A DNA stretch of 32,381 nucleotides from Pseudomonas sp. GM84 (GTDB taxonomy: Bacteria > Pseudomonadota > Gammaproteobacteria > Pseudomonadales > Pseudomonadaceae). Made by a program: the position numbers and the translations under genes. Within the stretch, counting starts at the first letter, position 1. Each line of letters begins with the position of its first letter. The stretch spans positions 1 to 32,381 of the forward strand of contig NZ_AKJC01000095.1 in NCBI RefSeq assembly GCF_000282535.1, in the 5' to 3' direction. Shown in pieces: positions 14,788 through 22,639 of this stretch. A model generated the notes under the pieces. That model did not search any database. It was not told where the DNA came from and saw only the letters and a list, made by a program, of their open reading frames with translations.

Positions 14788-16926
14788 TCAGAAGTCGACC
14801 GAAGCTGACAGCCGAGCCGTACGCGGCGCCCCCTGGAACAGATAGTTGTCGCCCAGGTAATCCCCCACATCCCGCCAATAGCGCTTGTCGAACAGGTTAT
14901 CCACCGTCAGCCGCAGCACCGTGTCATACCCCCCGATACGTGTGCGATAGCGGCTACCGACATCGAACACGGTATAACCGCCCACCTCGACATTACCCGC
15001 CTGGCTCGCATACTTGCTGGCGCTGTAGCGGGCGCCGCCGAGCAACGCAAGGCCCGGCACCGGCAGGCTGTAGTCGGCCTGCACGGCGGCACGCAGGTTC
15101 GGCACGTTGATCGCCTGATGGCCCTCGTAGGCATCGGTGCCGCTGTTTTCGACTCGCGCGCGGATCGCCGCGGCGCTGGCCTGCACCTGCAGGTTCGAAG
15201 TCACCCAGCCGCTGGCGCCCAGTTCCAGGCCAATGTTTTTCTGCTGCCCCTCCTGCACGTAGGTGAAGCTGCCATCTCCTTCCGGTCGCGCGTACTGGTA
15301 CGCCTGACGGATCTGGAACAGGGCCGCGCTGAAACTCATGCCTTGCCAATCGCGCTTGATGCCGAGCTCCAGTTGGTGGGAAAGGGTGGGGGCGAGAATT
15401 TCAGCGGCGTTGCTGGCATACCACGGCGCCGTGCCGCCTGCCGACAACCCTTTGGCATAACTGGCGTACAGGGTGGTGTCGGGGCGCGGCTTATAGATGA
15501 GCGCGGCATTGGGTAGCAGCTGGTACTGCTGGGTATGGCGCCCGGCGACACCGTTTTCGTCCCAGGTCTGTTCGTCCAGGCGCACTTCACGGGCGCCGAG
15601 CACGGCCTGCCAGTGTTCGCTGAACGTAATACGGTCGCTGACGAACAGCCCGTACTGGCGGCTGTCGAGGCGGCGTTCGCTAGCGCCGATCGGCTTGTCC
15701 GAAGGCGGCACGGCCGGTGCGCCGGTGTAGATATTGCCGCTGCCGACCAGCTCGTTGTAATAGGGGCGCTGGTCGAGGGTGCGGCGTTGCGCGCTGCTGC
15801 CGACGGTCAGCTCATGGCCGACGCCGAATGCGTCGAAGCGGCCGTTGAGCATGGCCTGGACTTCATCGGTACGGCGCGTGTCGTCGGGGCTGCGGAAATC
15901 GTAGATGTCGTAGTCGCCCTCCGGGCTGAAGTGCGACTGCCAGCCGCCTTCGCTGCCCCAGGCAAAGGCGCTGTAGTCATCGATGACCACTTTGCTGCGA
16001 GAAGCACTGAGGGTGCCGCTCCAGGCATCGCTGAATCGATATTCGAAGCGCCCGCCCAGGTTCAGCGAGTCGTTTTGCACAGGTTTGGCCCAGTGCTGAT
16101 AGGCCAGGCGGTCATCGGGGTCGATGCCGTGGGGCACCTCGGTACCGCCGAGAAGCTGATAACCGGGCACCGAGCGCTGCTCGCGGTGCTGGTACTCGGC
16201 ATCCAGCTGCAGGGTGGCCGCGGGGCTGATCTGCCAGTCGAACGCCAGTGAGGCGAAGTCGCGCTTGCCATCGGCATGGTCCACATAGGAGCGGATGTCC
16301 TCGTGGGCCAGGTTGGCGCGCAGACCGAACTGGCGCTCGCTGCCGAACCAGCCGCCGAGGTCGGTGGCCAGGTAGCGTTCACCCTGCTCGTTGGTCGAGA
16401 CCGTCACGCTGTGCACATCCTCGGCGCGCTTGGTCACGTAGTTGATCAGCCCGCCGGGCTCCGACACACCGCTTTGCAGCCCGGACAAGCCTTTGAGCAA
16501 TTCGACCTGCTGCTTGTTTTCCAGCGCTACGTTCTGCTCGCCGGCGATGGTCTGGCCATTGATGCGGTAGCTGCTGGCGGCATTGAGCTCGAAGCCGCGA
16601 ACGTTGAAATTCTCGTAATAGCCGATGGGCGCGTAGCTTTCGCCGACCGAGGCGTCGCTGTGCAGGACTTCGCTGAGCAGGCGCACCTGGCGGTCTTCGA
16701 TCAGCTGCCGGTTGAACACGCTGACCGCCGCGGGCGTATCGAGCAGCGGCGTGGGCTGGAACCCGCCCACCGAGGCTTCACGCGCCTGGTAGCTCTCGTC
16801 GCCGTAGGTGTCGGAAACCTGCAGTGGGGCCAGCACGATACTGTCCTCGGCCATTCCATTGGGGCAGTGCAAGGCCAGGCCCAGGCTGAGCAGGCTCAGG
16901 GGCAGGCGAGGGTGAGGCAGGGGCAT
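14788..16926 (-). CDS. TonB-dependent outer-membrane receptor, siderophore type
   Basis: A 712-aa outer-membrane beta-barrel receptor. A signal peptide is followed by SIVLAPLQVSDTYGDE, a TonB-box-like start. The plug domain has SVFNRQLIEDRQVRLLSEVL, NFNVRGFEL and SGVSEPGGLINYVTKR, and the barrel ends in RTARLSASVDF with the terminal Phe expected for BAM insertion. The pattern fits siderophore receptors of the FpvA/FoxA/FhuE class, but there is no N-terminal signalling (STN) extension and no adjacent sigma/anti-sigma pair. The ATG at 16926 has AAGGA about 7 nt upstream; in-frame ATGs at 16956 and 16989 are less likely. I see no Fur box. A stable hairpin occupies the leader. Confidence 0.9.
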   Translation of the reverse strand: MPLPHPRLPLSLLSLGLALHCPNGMAEDSIVLAPLQVSDTYGDESYQAREASVGGFQPTPLLDTPAAVSVFNRQLIEDRQVRLLSEVLHSDASVGESYAPIGYYENFNVRGFELNAASSYRINGQTIAGEQNVALENKQQVELLKGLSGLQSGVSEPGGLINYVTKRAEDVHSVTVSTNEQGERYLATDLGGWFGSERQFGLRANLAHEDIRSYVDHADGKRDFASLAFDWQISPAATLQLDAEYQHREQRSVPGYQLLGGTEVPHGIDPDDRLAYQHWAKPVQNDSLNLGGRFEYRFSDAWSGTLSASRSKVVIDDYSAFAWGSEGGWQSHFSPEGDYDIYDFRSPDDTRRTDEVQAMLNGRFDAFGVGHELTVGSSAQRRTLDQRPYYNELVGSGNIYTGAPAVPPSDKPIGASERRLDSRQYGLFVSDRITFSEHWQAVLGAREVRLDEQTWDENGVAGRHTQQYQLLPNAALIYKPRPDTTLYASYAKGLSAGGTAPWYASNAAEILAPTLSHQLELGIKRDWQGMSFSAALFQIRQAYQYARPEGDGSFTYVQEGQQKNIGLELGASGWVTSNLQVQASAAAIRARVENSGTDAYEGHQAINVPNLRAAVQADYSLPVPGLALLGGARYSASKYASQAGNVEVGGYTVFDVGSRYRTRIGGYDTVLRLTVDNLFDKRYWRDVGDYLGDNYLFQGAPRTARLSASVDF

Positions 16927-16956
16927 TACCGGGTCCTTGAATGGCGAAAACCGCAT

Positions 16957-16979
16957 CGCGCCTTCCCAGGAAAGGCGCG
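16957..16979 (-). promoter_or_regulatory. Hairpin in the receptor leader
   Basis: CGCGCCTT (16957-16964) and AAGGCGCG (16972-16979) form a perfect 8-bp stem with a 7-nt loop. It lies 30 bp before the receptor ATG and 36 bp after the stop of the upstream gene on the same strand. It may be a weak terminator, an attenuator or an operator. Confidence 0.5.
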
Positions 16980-17015
16980 GTGCGGTCAAAAGGTCGCCAT
17001 GTTACCCGAAGCGCC

Positions 17016-17396
17016 TCAGTCCGAGTTGGCGGCCCGCTGGTGCTGACGCCAGCTGTCGTCGATCTTCGACCAGGTCTTGCCGTCGGTGATCGCCATCAAC
17101 TTGCGACCATCCTTGAAGGTGGCAAGGAAGGTGGCTTCTTCTTCTTTGCCGCCCAGCCAGAGCCCGGCCAGCAAGCCCACTGGGCCGGCCACCAGGGCGC
17201 CGGCAACGCCCCAGCCGATGGCAGTACCCAGGCTGCGGTTGAATTCCAGGCTGGCAAGGCGCAGCTCGCTGATGCGGGCCAGGGAGATCCGCTCGCCAGG
17301 CGAGGGGCTGCGCGGGGTTTTGAGTGTGAGCGATCCGTTGCGAAATTCACCTTCACCTTGCAAGAAATCGCCGGATTGCACCGTGAGTCTTGTCAT
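17016..17396 (-). CDS. Conserved hypothetical protein with glycine-rich hydrophobic segment
   Basis: A 126-aa protein of unrecognised family. The first ~50 residues read as beta strands (TRLTVQSGDFLQGEGEF...), then comes a Gly/Ala-rich hydrophobic stretch (GTAIGWGVAGALVAGPVGLLAG, near residues 57-78), and then a strand-rich tail (ATFLATFKDGRKLMAITDGKTW). The hydrophobic part could be one membrane hairpin, or a glycine-zipper segment. The start follows AGGACGA. It is 89 nt upstream of the TonB receptor and 94 nt downstream of the MFS gene, all on the minus strand. No function is inferred. Confidence 0.78.
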   Translation of the reverse strand: MTRLTVQSGDFLQGEGEFRNGSLTLKTPRSPSPGERISLARISELRLASLEFNRSLGTAIGWGVAGALVAGPVGLLAGLWLGGKEEEATFLATFKDGRKLMAITDGKTWSKIDDSWRQHQRAANSD

Positions 17397-17490
17397 TGAG
17401 TCGTCCTGTCAGTGATAGGGCTTTGACCAGCGCCTACTGAGCGCCGCCGGGGCAGGCAAGTCAACGAGCAGGCGACGGAGGGTAGCGGTG

Positions 17491-18684
17491 CTATGTCGCG
17501 GGAGCCTGCATGGCGCGTTGGCGCTTGCGCTCGGCGCAAGCCCACACCACCAGTGCCAAAGCCCCGATCGACAATCCGGCGACCACGATGCCCATCCAGC
17601 CCTGATGCTGGAACAATTGCGTACCCAGCAACGAGCCTAGCGCGCCGCCGATGAAATAACAGGTGATGTAGCCGGCATTGAGGCGTGTGCGTGCTTCAGG
17701 TCGCAGCGCGATCACGGCATTCTGGTTGCTCACGTGCACCAGTTGCACGGCCAGGTCCAGCACCAGCACGCCCAGCAGCAAGGCCGCCAGCGACTGCTGA
17801 GCAAAGCCCAACGGTACCCATGCCAGCAACAAGGCCACCAGGCCCACGGTAGTGCCCAGTGAGCCCTTGCCGCGGTCTGCCAGGCGCCCGGCCCAGTTGG
17901 CCGACAGCGCACCCGCCGCACCGGCCAGGCCGAACAGGCCGATCACCGCATCGGAATAGTGGTAGGGCTCGCTGGCCAGGAGAAATGCCAGGGGCGTCCA
18001 GAACAAGGCAAACAGGCTGAACGCCAGCAGGCCCAGCAGCGAACGCAGGCGCAGCACCGTCTCTTGCGCGAACAAGCGAAACACCGAGCCGATCAGCGCG
18101 GGGTATTTCAGTCCGGCATGGCTGTTGTGTTGCGGCAGGCTGCGGTACAGGGCGATGGCGGTCACTGCCATGAGCGCGGCGGCCAGCACATAGATGCTGC
18201 GCCAGCCGCCCAGTTCGGCCATGAAGCCTGCGGCGGTTCGAGCCAGCAAAATGCCCAGCAGCAGGCCGCTCATCAGCGTGCCCACCGCACGGCCGCGTTG
18301 CTCGGGTGCGCTCAAGGTCGCGGCGAGGGGCACAAGGATTTGCGCCACTACCGAGAACAGGCCGGTGAGCACCGTGCCAAGCAGCAACCAGGGCAGGCTG
18401 GGTGCGCAGGCGCTGATGACCAGGCCCAGCGTGGAGATCGTGGTCATCACCACGATCAGTCGGCGTTGCTCGAACAGGTCACCCAGGGGGGCCAGTAACA
18501 AAAGGCCGGCGCCGTAGCTGAGCTGGGCGGCAATGATGATGCTGCCGGCGCTGGCGGTGCTCAGGCCAAACTGCTCGGCGATGCTGTGCAGCAGCGGTTG
18601 GGCGTAGTAGTTGCTGGCCACGGCCAGGCCGGTGGCGGTAGCCATCAGCAGGATCAGGGCACGACTTAAGGTCGGGGCGTTCAT
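17491..18684 (-). CDS. MFS transporter, probable drug or metabolite efflux
   Basis: A 397-aa, 12-helix major facilitator protein. The N-terminal helix MATATGLAVASNYYAQPLL, the GDLFEQRRLIV loop (motif A: GPLGDxxxRR) between helices 2 and 3, and SAPEQRGRAVGTLMSGLLLG (a motif-C-like Gly-rich helix) mark it as a drug:H+ antiporter-type MFS. Related genes are often paired with a divergent LysR regulator, as here (18791). The ATG at 18684 is chosen because upstream in-frame sequence is read through the regulator gene. The substrate is unknown. Confidence 0.88.
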   Translation of the reverse strand: MNAPTLSRALILLMATATGLAVASNYYAQPLLHSIAEQFGLSTASAGSIIIAAQLSYGAGLLLLAPLGDLFEQRRLIVVMTTISTLGLVISACAPSLPWLLLGTVLTGLFSVVAQILVPLAATLSAPEQRGRAVGTLMSGLLLGILLARTAAGFMAELGGWRSIYVLAAALMAVTAIALYRSLPQHNSHAGLKYPALIGSVFRLFAQETVLRLRSLLGLLAFSLFALFWTPLAFLLASEPYHYSDAVIGLFGLAGAAGALSANWAGRLADRGKGSLGTTVGLVALLLAWVPLGFAQQSLAALLLGVLVLDLAVQLVHVSNQNAVIALRPEARTRLNAGYITCYFIGGALGSLLGTQLFQHQGWMGIVVAGLSIGALALVVWACAERKRQRAMQAPAT

Positions 18685-18720
18685 GGCAATCTCGTTGCGG
18701 GCAGTGGGGGTGGCAATCAG

Positions 18721-18785
18721 TATCTGGAACGATAGGGCATGACACCAATGTATAGTTTTCAGCTTATCCATCTCGAAAGCAGATA
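18721..18785. promoter_or_regulatory. Candidate LysR operator region, TATC/GATA repeats
   Basis: Between the divergent MFS and LysR genes, TATC-N6-GATA (18721-18734) and TATC-N13-GATA (18765-18785) form two inverted repeats. The second overlaps the area just before the LysR start. This is the expected place for autoregulator and target-promoter binding. Confidence 0.4.
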
Positions 18786-18790
18786 GATCA

Positions 18791-19669
18791 ATGAACCTCA
18801 AGCAGCTCGAATATGCCTTGGCCGTGGCCGACACCGGCAGCTTCACCCGCGCGGCCGAACGCTGCCATGTGGTGCAGTCGGCACTCAGCCACCAGGTGGC
18901 GCGTCTGGAGGCGCGGTTGGGTGTCAGCCTGTTCGAGCGTAGTTCGCGCCGGGTGCGCCTGACGCCAGCTGGCGAAGCCTTCGTGCTGAGCGCCCGCCCT
19001 GCCGTCGAGGCCGCAGGGCGGATTGCCGATGACGTGGCCGCCGCCTGCGGCCAGGTACGTGGGCGGCTGTCGATTGGCGAGATCAGTTCGCTCACTGCGC
19101 TGGACCTGGTCGAGCTGCTTGCGGTATTCCACGACCGCTACCCGGATGTGGACGTGCGTTGGCTCACCGCCAAGAGCGAGTGGCTGGTGGCCGACGTGTG
19201 TGAGCGGCGCCTGGATGTGGGCTTTATCGGCTTGTGGCAGGGCGAAGTGCTGCAGGGCGTACAGCACCGTCTGCTGGCGCGGGAAGAATTGGTGGCGTTG
19301 CTGCCGCTGGGCCATCGCCTGGCGGGCAGGGCGCAGCTGGCGCTGGCCGATCTGGCCGACGAAGTGCTGGTGGACTTTCCGGAGGGTACGGGGGCGCGGC
19401 GGCAGACCGATGAAGCCTTTCAGGCGGCGGGGCTGGTGCGGCGGGTGCAGTTCGAGATCGGGCATATGCGTCTGGTAGAGAAGTTCGTGCAGCGTGGCAT
19501 GGCCGTCGGGCTGGTGCCCGAGCGGGTTGCGCAGGGCACCCAGGGGGTAGCGGTCGCGCGGCTGGCCGATGCGCCGGTGCGGCATTTGTATGCGGTGTGG
19601 TCGAACAGCCCTACACCCGCGGCGCGGGCGTTTCTGGAGATGCTGGAGCAGCACCTGATGGCAGGCTGA
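18791..19669 (+). CDS. LysR family transcriptional regulator
   Basis: A 292-aa LysR-type regulator. The N-terminal winged helix-turn-helix is textbook: LKQLEYALAVADTGSFTRAAERCHVVQSALSHQVARLEARLGVSLFER. The C-terminal ~200 residues form the effector-binding periplasmic-binding-protein fold. The inducer is unknown. It is divergent from the MFS gene by about 106 bp and is the likely regulator of that gene and of itself. A 36-nt hairpin follows the stop codon. Confidence 0.93.
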   Translation: MNLKQLEYALAVADTGSFTRAAERCHVVQSALSHQVARLEARLGVSLFERSSRRVRLTPAGEAFVLSARPAVEAAGRIADDVAAACGQVRGRLSIGEISSLTALDLVELLAVFHDRYPDVDVRWLTAKSEWLVADVCERRLDVGFIGLWQGEVLQGVQHRLLAREELVALLPLGHRLAGRAQLALADLADEVLVDFPEGTGARRQTDEAFQAAGLVRRVQFEIGHMRLVEKFVQRGMAVGLVPERVAQGTQGVAVARLADAPVRHLYAVWSNSPTPAARAFLEMLEQHLMAG

Positions 19670-19677
19670 AAGGGGGA

Positions 19678-19713
19678 TGCCGCTACTAGCCTTTGCGTAG
19701 GGCTGTAGCGGCA
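19678..19713. terminator. Candidate bidirectional terminator hairpin
   Basis: TGCCGCTAC (19678-19686) pairs perfectly with GTAGCGGCA (19705-19713), and AGCC/GGCT extends the stem inside past a one-base bulge. It fills the 54-bp gap between the convergent LysR and SDR genes, one of only two convergent junctions here without REPs. There is no long T-run on either strand. Confidence 0.5.
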
Positions 19714-19723
19714 ACCCATTCGA

Positions 19724-20473
19724 TCACGCTGCGAAGCCACCGTCGGCGGTCAGGCTGGCCCCGGTGATGTACCCGGCTTCTGGCCCTGCCAGGTAGGCGA
19801 CGAAGCTGGCAATCTCGTCCGCCTGCCCGTAGCGCCCGATCGCCATCAGCGGGATCAGGCTCTCGGCGAATTCGCCACTGGCCGGGTTCATGTCGGTGTC
19901 CACCGGCCCCGGTTGCACATTGTTCACGGTAATCCCCTGCGGCCCCAGGTCACGTGCCATGCCTTTGGTGAGGCCGACCAGCGCCGACTTGCTCATGGCG
20001 TACGGTGCCCCGCCCGCAAACGGCATGCGCTCGGCATTGGTGCTGCCGATATTGATGATGCGCCCGCCCTGGCCCATGTAACGAGCGGCGGCCTGGCTGG
20101 CCACGAACACGCTGCGCACGTTGATCGCCAGGGTGCGGTCGAAGTCCGCCAGGTCGAATTCGGCCAGCGGTGCTACCGCCAGTACGCCGGCGTTGTTGAC
20201 CAGGATGTCGAGGCGGCCGAAGGCTTTGACGGTGTCGTCCACCGCCAGCTGCACGGCGGCGGCATCGGCACTGTCGGCGCGCAGGGCGAGGGCCTTGCCG
20301 CCGGCTGCCTGGACTTCCTCGGCCAGGGCCTGGGCCGGGCCTTCGGAGCTGACATAGGTGAAGGCTACCTGTGCGCCTTCACGGGCCAGGCGGCGAACGA
20401 TGGCGGCGCCAATACCACGCGAACCGCCCTGGACCAGGGCCACTTTGCCTTCGAGTGTAAGTTGCTTGGACAT
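19724..20473 (-). CDS. Short-chain dehydrogenase/reductase (SDR)
   Basis: A 249-aa classical SDR, probably NADP-linked. The Rossmann glycine motif is GGSRGIG (near residue 16), followed by NNAG near residue 92. The catalytic Ser lies in IINIGSTNAERMP, with Tyr and Lys in YAMSK. The C-terminus ITGASLTADGGFAA is typical. The sequence resembles 3-oxoacyl-ACP reductase-like and sugar/alcohol dehydrogenases without pinning a substrate. AGGAGA about 6 nt before the ATG supports the start. The divergent LysR gene (20591) is the likely regulator. Confidence 0.92.
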   Translation of the reverse strand: MSKQLTLEGKVALVQGGSRGIGAAIVRRLAREGAQVAFTYVSSEGPAQALAEEVQAAGGKALALRADSADAAAVQLAVDDTVKAFGRLDILVNNAGVLAVAPLAEFDLADFDRTLAINVRSVFVASQAAARYMGQGGRIINIGSTNAERMPFAGGAPYAMSKSALVGLTKGMARDLGPQGITVNNVQPGPVDTDMNPASGEFAESLIPLMAIGRYGQADEIASFVAYLAGPEAGYITGASLTADGGFAA

Positions 20474-20540
20474 GCTGATCTCCTGCTGGAAGCAAGGCCG
20501 AATGCCTTGGATGGGCGCAGTATCGACTGTTGATTAGCAA

Positions 20541-20565
20541 CTGATAAGATCTCAATCACTATCAG
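20541..20565. promoter_or_regulatory. Candidate LysR operator, CTGATA-N13-TATCAG
   Basis: A perfect 6-bp inverted repeat with 13-bp spacing in the 117-bp divergent region between the SDR and LysR genes. An offset second repeat, TGATT-N18-AATCA (20531-20558), overlaps it. Confidence 0.45.
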
Positions 20566-20590
20566 CAGAGTGAACCTTTGGTTGGTAATC

Positions 20591-21529
20591 ATGGCCACAG
20601 AATCCTTCAGCGCCCTCGAGTGTTTCATCCGCAGCGCCGAGGTCGGCAGTTTCGCCGAGGCGGCCAGGCGCCTGAGCCTGACCCCGGCGGCAGTGGGCAA
20701 GCATGTCGCCCAGCTGGAAGCGCGCCTTGGGGTGCGGCTGTTCCAGCGTAGTACGCGCAAGCTGACCCTGACCGAAGCGGGGCAGCGTTTTCTCGGTGAA
20801 GTGAGTGACAGTTTCCGTACCATCCAGTACGCGGTCGCCAACCTGGCCAGTGCCGAAGGCCAGCCGGCGGGGCTGTTGCGGGTGAGCATGGGCACGGTGT
20901 TCGGCCGGCTTTATGTGCTGCCGCTGCTCGGCGAGTTCCTGCGCCGTTACCCGGCGATCACGCCGGACTGGCATTTCGACAACCGCCAGGTCGACCTGAT
21001 CGGCCAGGGTTTCGATGCCGCCATTGGCGGTGGTTTCGAGCTGCCGCCCGGGGTGGTGGCGCGCAAGCTGACGGTGGCACACCGGGTTTTGGTGGCGTCG
21101 GCTGGGTACTTGGAGCGGCACGCGCCGATCGAAGATCCGCAGATGCTGCAGCGCCATGACGGGATTTTGATCCGCTCACCGCAAACCGGGCGTGTGCGCT
21201 CGTGGCCGCTGACCAGTCGCGGGCAGGAGCAGCAGCCATTGCTGTTGCGCCAGGCGATGACCATGAGCGATTCGGATGCGGCTTGCGCGGTGGCCGTGCA
21301 GGGCTTGGGCATCGCCCTGGTCAGCTTGCCGTTTGCCGTGCCTTACCTGGACAGCGGGGCGCTGCAGCGGGTGTTGCCGGACTGGTATGTGGACGATGGG
21401 CATATCAGCCTGTACTACGCCGGGCACAAGCTGTTGCCGGGGAAGACCCGGGCGTTCATCGACTTTGTGGTGGAGCAGTTTGCCGAGCGGGGGTTGGCCG
21501 GGCGGTTTGATGCGTTGGCGCCGGCTTAG
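20591..21529 (+). CDS. LysR family transcriptional regulator
   Basis: A 312-aa LysR-type regulator. The helix-turn-helix (FIRSAEVGSFAEAARRLSLTPAAVGKHVAQLEARLG) is in the usual N-terminal position, followed by FQRSTRKLTLT. The variant PAAVGKHV, in place of PSAVSRxI, is common in the CrgA/DsdC-like group. The ATG at 20591 begins the family sequence; a GTG at 20570 in frame would add seven residues. It is divergent from the SDR gene, which is its likely target. A REP pair follows the stop by 16 nt. Confidence 0.92.
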   Translation: MATESFSALECFIRSAEVGSFAEAARRLSLTPAAVGKHVAQLEARLGVRLFQRSTRKLTLTEAGQRFLGEVSDSFRTIQYAVANLASAEGQPAGLLRVSMGTVFGRLYVLPLLGEFLRRYPAITPDWHFDNRQVDLIGQGFDAAIGGGFELPPGVVARKLTVAHRVLVASAGYLERHAPIEDPQMLQRHDGILIRSPQTGRVRSWPLTSRGQEQQPLLLRQAMTMSDSDAACAVAVQGLGIALVSLPFAVPYLDSGALQRVLPDWYVDDGHISLYYAGHKLLPGKTRAFIDFVVEQFAERGLAGRFDALAPA

Positions 21530-21545
21530 AGTTCTTTTGGCTGGT

Positions 21546-21644
21546 CCGGCCTCTTCGCGGGACAAGCCCGCTCCCACAGATTCACCACTGTATCGGAATT
21601 CAGTGAAGGATCTGTGGGTGCGGGCTTGTCCCGCGAAGAGGCCG
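21546..21644. repeat. REP pair, GCGGGC-stem type
   Basis: Inverted arms at 21546-21580 and 21611-21644, in the convergent LysR/Gre-like junction. The second arm has a substitution (gggtgcgggc). The spacer holds CACTG (21586-21590) and CAGTG (21601-21605). The end lies 2 nt from the Gre-like stop codon. Confidence 0.94.
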
Positions 21645-21646
21645 GT

Positions 21647-22117
21647 TCAGACAACTTCAGTGACGAAGAAAACCTGCGTACCCAGGCTCACCTCATCATC
21701 GATCCTCTTGCCTACCAGCAATTGCCCCAACGGCGAGCGCGGGGTGATGACGGTCACCAGTTCCGCGCCCTCGCCAATCTTCAACCCGGCCGCCTCCGGC
21801 CCGAGGAACAGCAACCGCTGCGCGCCATCCTCATCCTCCAGCGTCACCAGGTTGCTCACCTGCACACCGCGCGTCGGGTCATAGTCACGCAACAGCAACT
21901 GCTGGTAGGTCAGCAACGCCTGGCGAATCTCGGCCGTGCGCCGGGCCTGCCCGGTGGCCAGGTACGACGCCTCCAGGCCCAGGGTGTCGTACTTGTTCTC
22001 GGCGACGTTCTCTTTGGCGGTGGCGGCTTCGTAGGCAGTCTGGGCGGCGCGGCGCAAGACTTCCATATCCGCTTCCAGCGCGGCATTGATGCGGGTGAGC
22101 AGGGTGGTCTTGTCCAT
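21647..22117 (-). CDS. GreA/GreB-like protein
   Basis: A 156-aa protein with the two-part layout of transcript-cleavage factors: an N-terminal coiled coil (residues ~1-75) and a C-terminal FKBP-like domain ending ITPRSPLGQLLVGKRIDDEVSL, which matches the GreA/B SPLGxxLxGxxxGDxV motif. In GreA/GreB the coiled-coil tip carries Asp41 and Glu44, which hold the catalytic Mg2+ in RNA polymerase. Here the tip reads KENVAENKYD, so Asn37 replaces the Asp while Glu40 is kept. Cleavage activity is therefore doubtful, though binding in the secondary channel is possible. It starts 2 nt after the stop of the membrane gene upstream, so the two are one operon. Confidence 0.8.
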   Translation of the reverse strand: MDKTTLLTRINAALEADMEVLRRAAQTAYEAATAKENVAENKYDTLGLEASYLATGQARRTAEIRQALLTYQQLLLRDYDPTRGVQVSNLVTLEDEDGAQRLLFLGPEAAGLKIGEGAELVTVITPRSPLGQLLVGKRIDDEVSLGTQVFFVTEVV

Positions 22118-22119
22118 GA

Positions 22120-22506
22120 TCAGTAACAGAACTCCAGCACGTTGGCCTGGCTCTTGTCGGTCGGTGCAGTGCGGTTCTGCGACAGCCAGAACTGGCACTT
22201 GGGGCTGTTCAGGTTGCGTGGGTTGCCCTGAGCGGCCTCGGCGGCCTGCTGCAGCTCCTGCTTGTGCAGGATGTCCTTGTAGCGATCGAACATCTGGGCT
22301 TGCGCATCCGCAGGTTGCGCGGGCGCGGGCCGCGCAACGGCCGGGGTGACAGCCTGGGCCAGCGGTTGCACCTGCTCGGGCCACTGCTGCACGGCCAGCC
22401 ACAGGCTCAAGGCGATGGCCACGGCCCCCAGCCACAGGCCGAACGCCACGCAGAGGATAAGCTGCAGTGGCTTGAGGGTGATCTTCAGTTCACGATGGCG
22501 GGGCAT
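22120..22506 (-). CDS. Hypothetical inner-membrane protein with periplasmic tail
   Basis: A 128-aa protein with one strong membrane helix (LQLILCVAFGLWLGAVAIAL, residues ~13-32) near the N-terminus, a short Pro/Ala-rich linker (VARPAPAQPADAQAQ) and a C-terminal tail that holds two Cys (PKCQFW and the final EFCY), possibly a disulphide outside the membrane. AGGAGG lies 5 nt before the ATG at 22506. It overlaps nothing but sits 2 nt upstream of the Gre-like gene on the same strand. I do not recognise a family. Confidence 0.75.
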   Translation of the reverse strand: MPRHRELKITLKPLQLILCVAFGLWLGAVAIALSLWLAVQQWPEQVQPLAQAVTPAVARPAPAQPADAQAQMFDRYKDILHKQELQQAAEAAQGNPRNLNSPKCQFWLSQNRTAPTDKSQANVLEFCY

Positions 22507-22639
22507 GGCGGCCTCCTGGCAGGGCGGGTCGAGGGGCCATTGTCGCATGGCATCGGGCGGAATTTCAGTGCCGGTACTTTTGTCGGCGACAATTTGGCCG
22601 CAGAATTCGCGGTTTTGGCGCAGGCAGTGGGATGGGCAC

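Noticed and set aside
14526..14790. Integration site of a mobile element at the tRNA-Ser 3' end
   Set aside because: No integrase gene and no duplicate of the tRNA 3' end follow; only a terminator and REPs are present.
22539..22593. ATTGTCGC / GCGACAAT inverted repeat before earP
   Set aside because: The arms are 8 bp but nearly 40 bp apart in a GC-rich region; too weak to call a regulatory site without conservation data.
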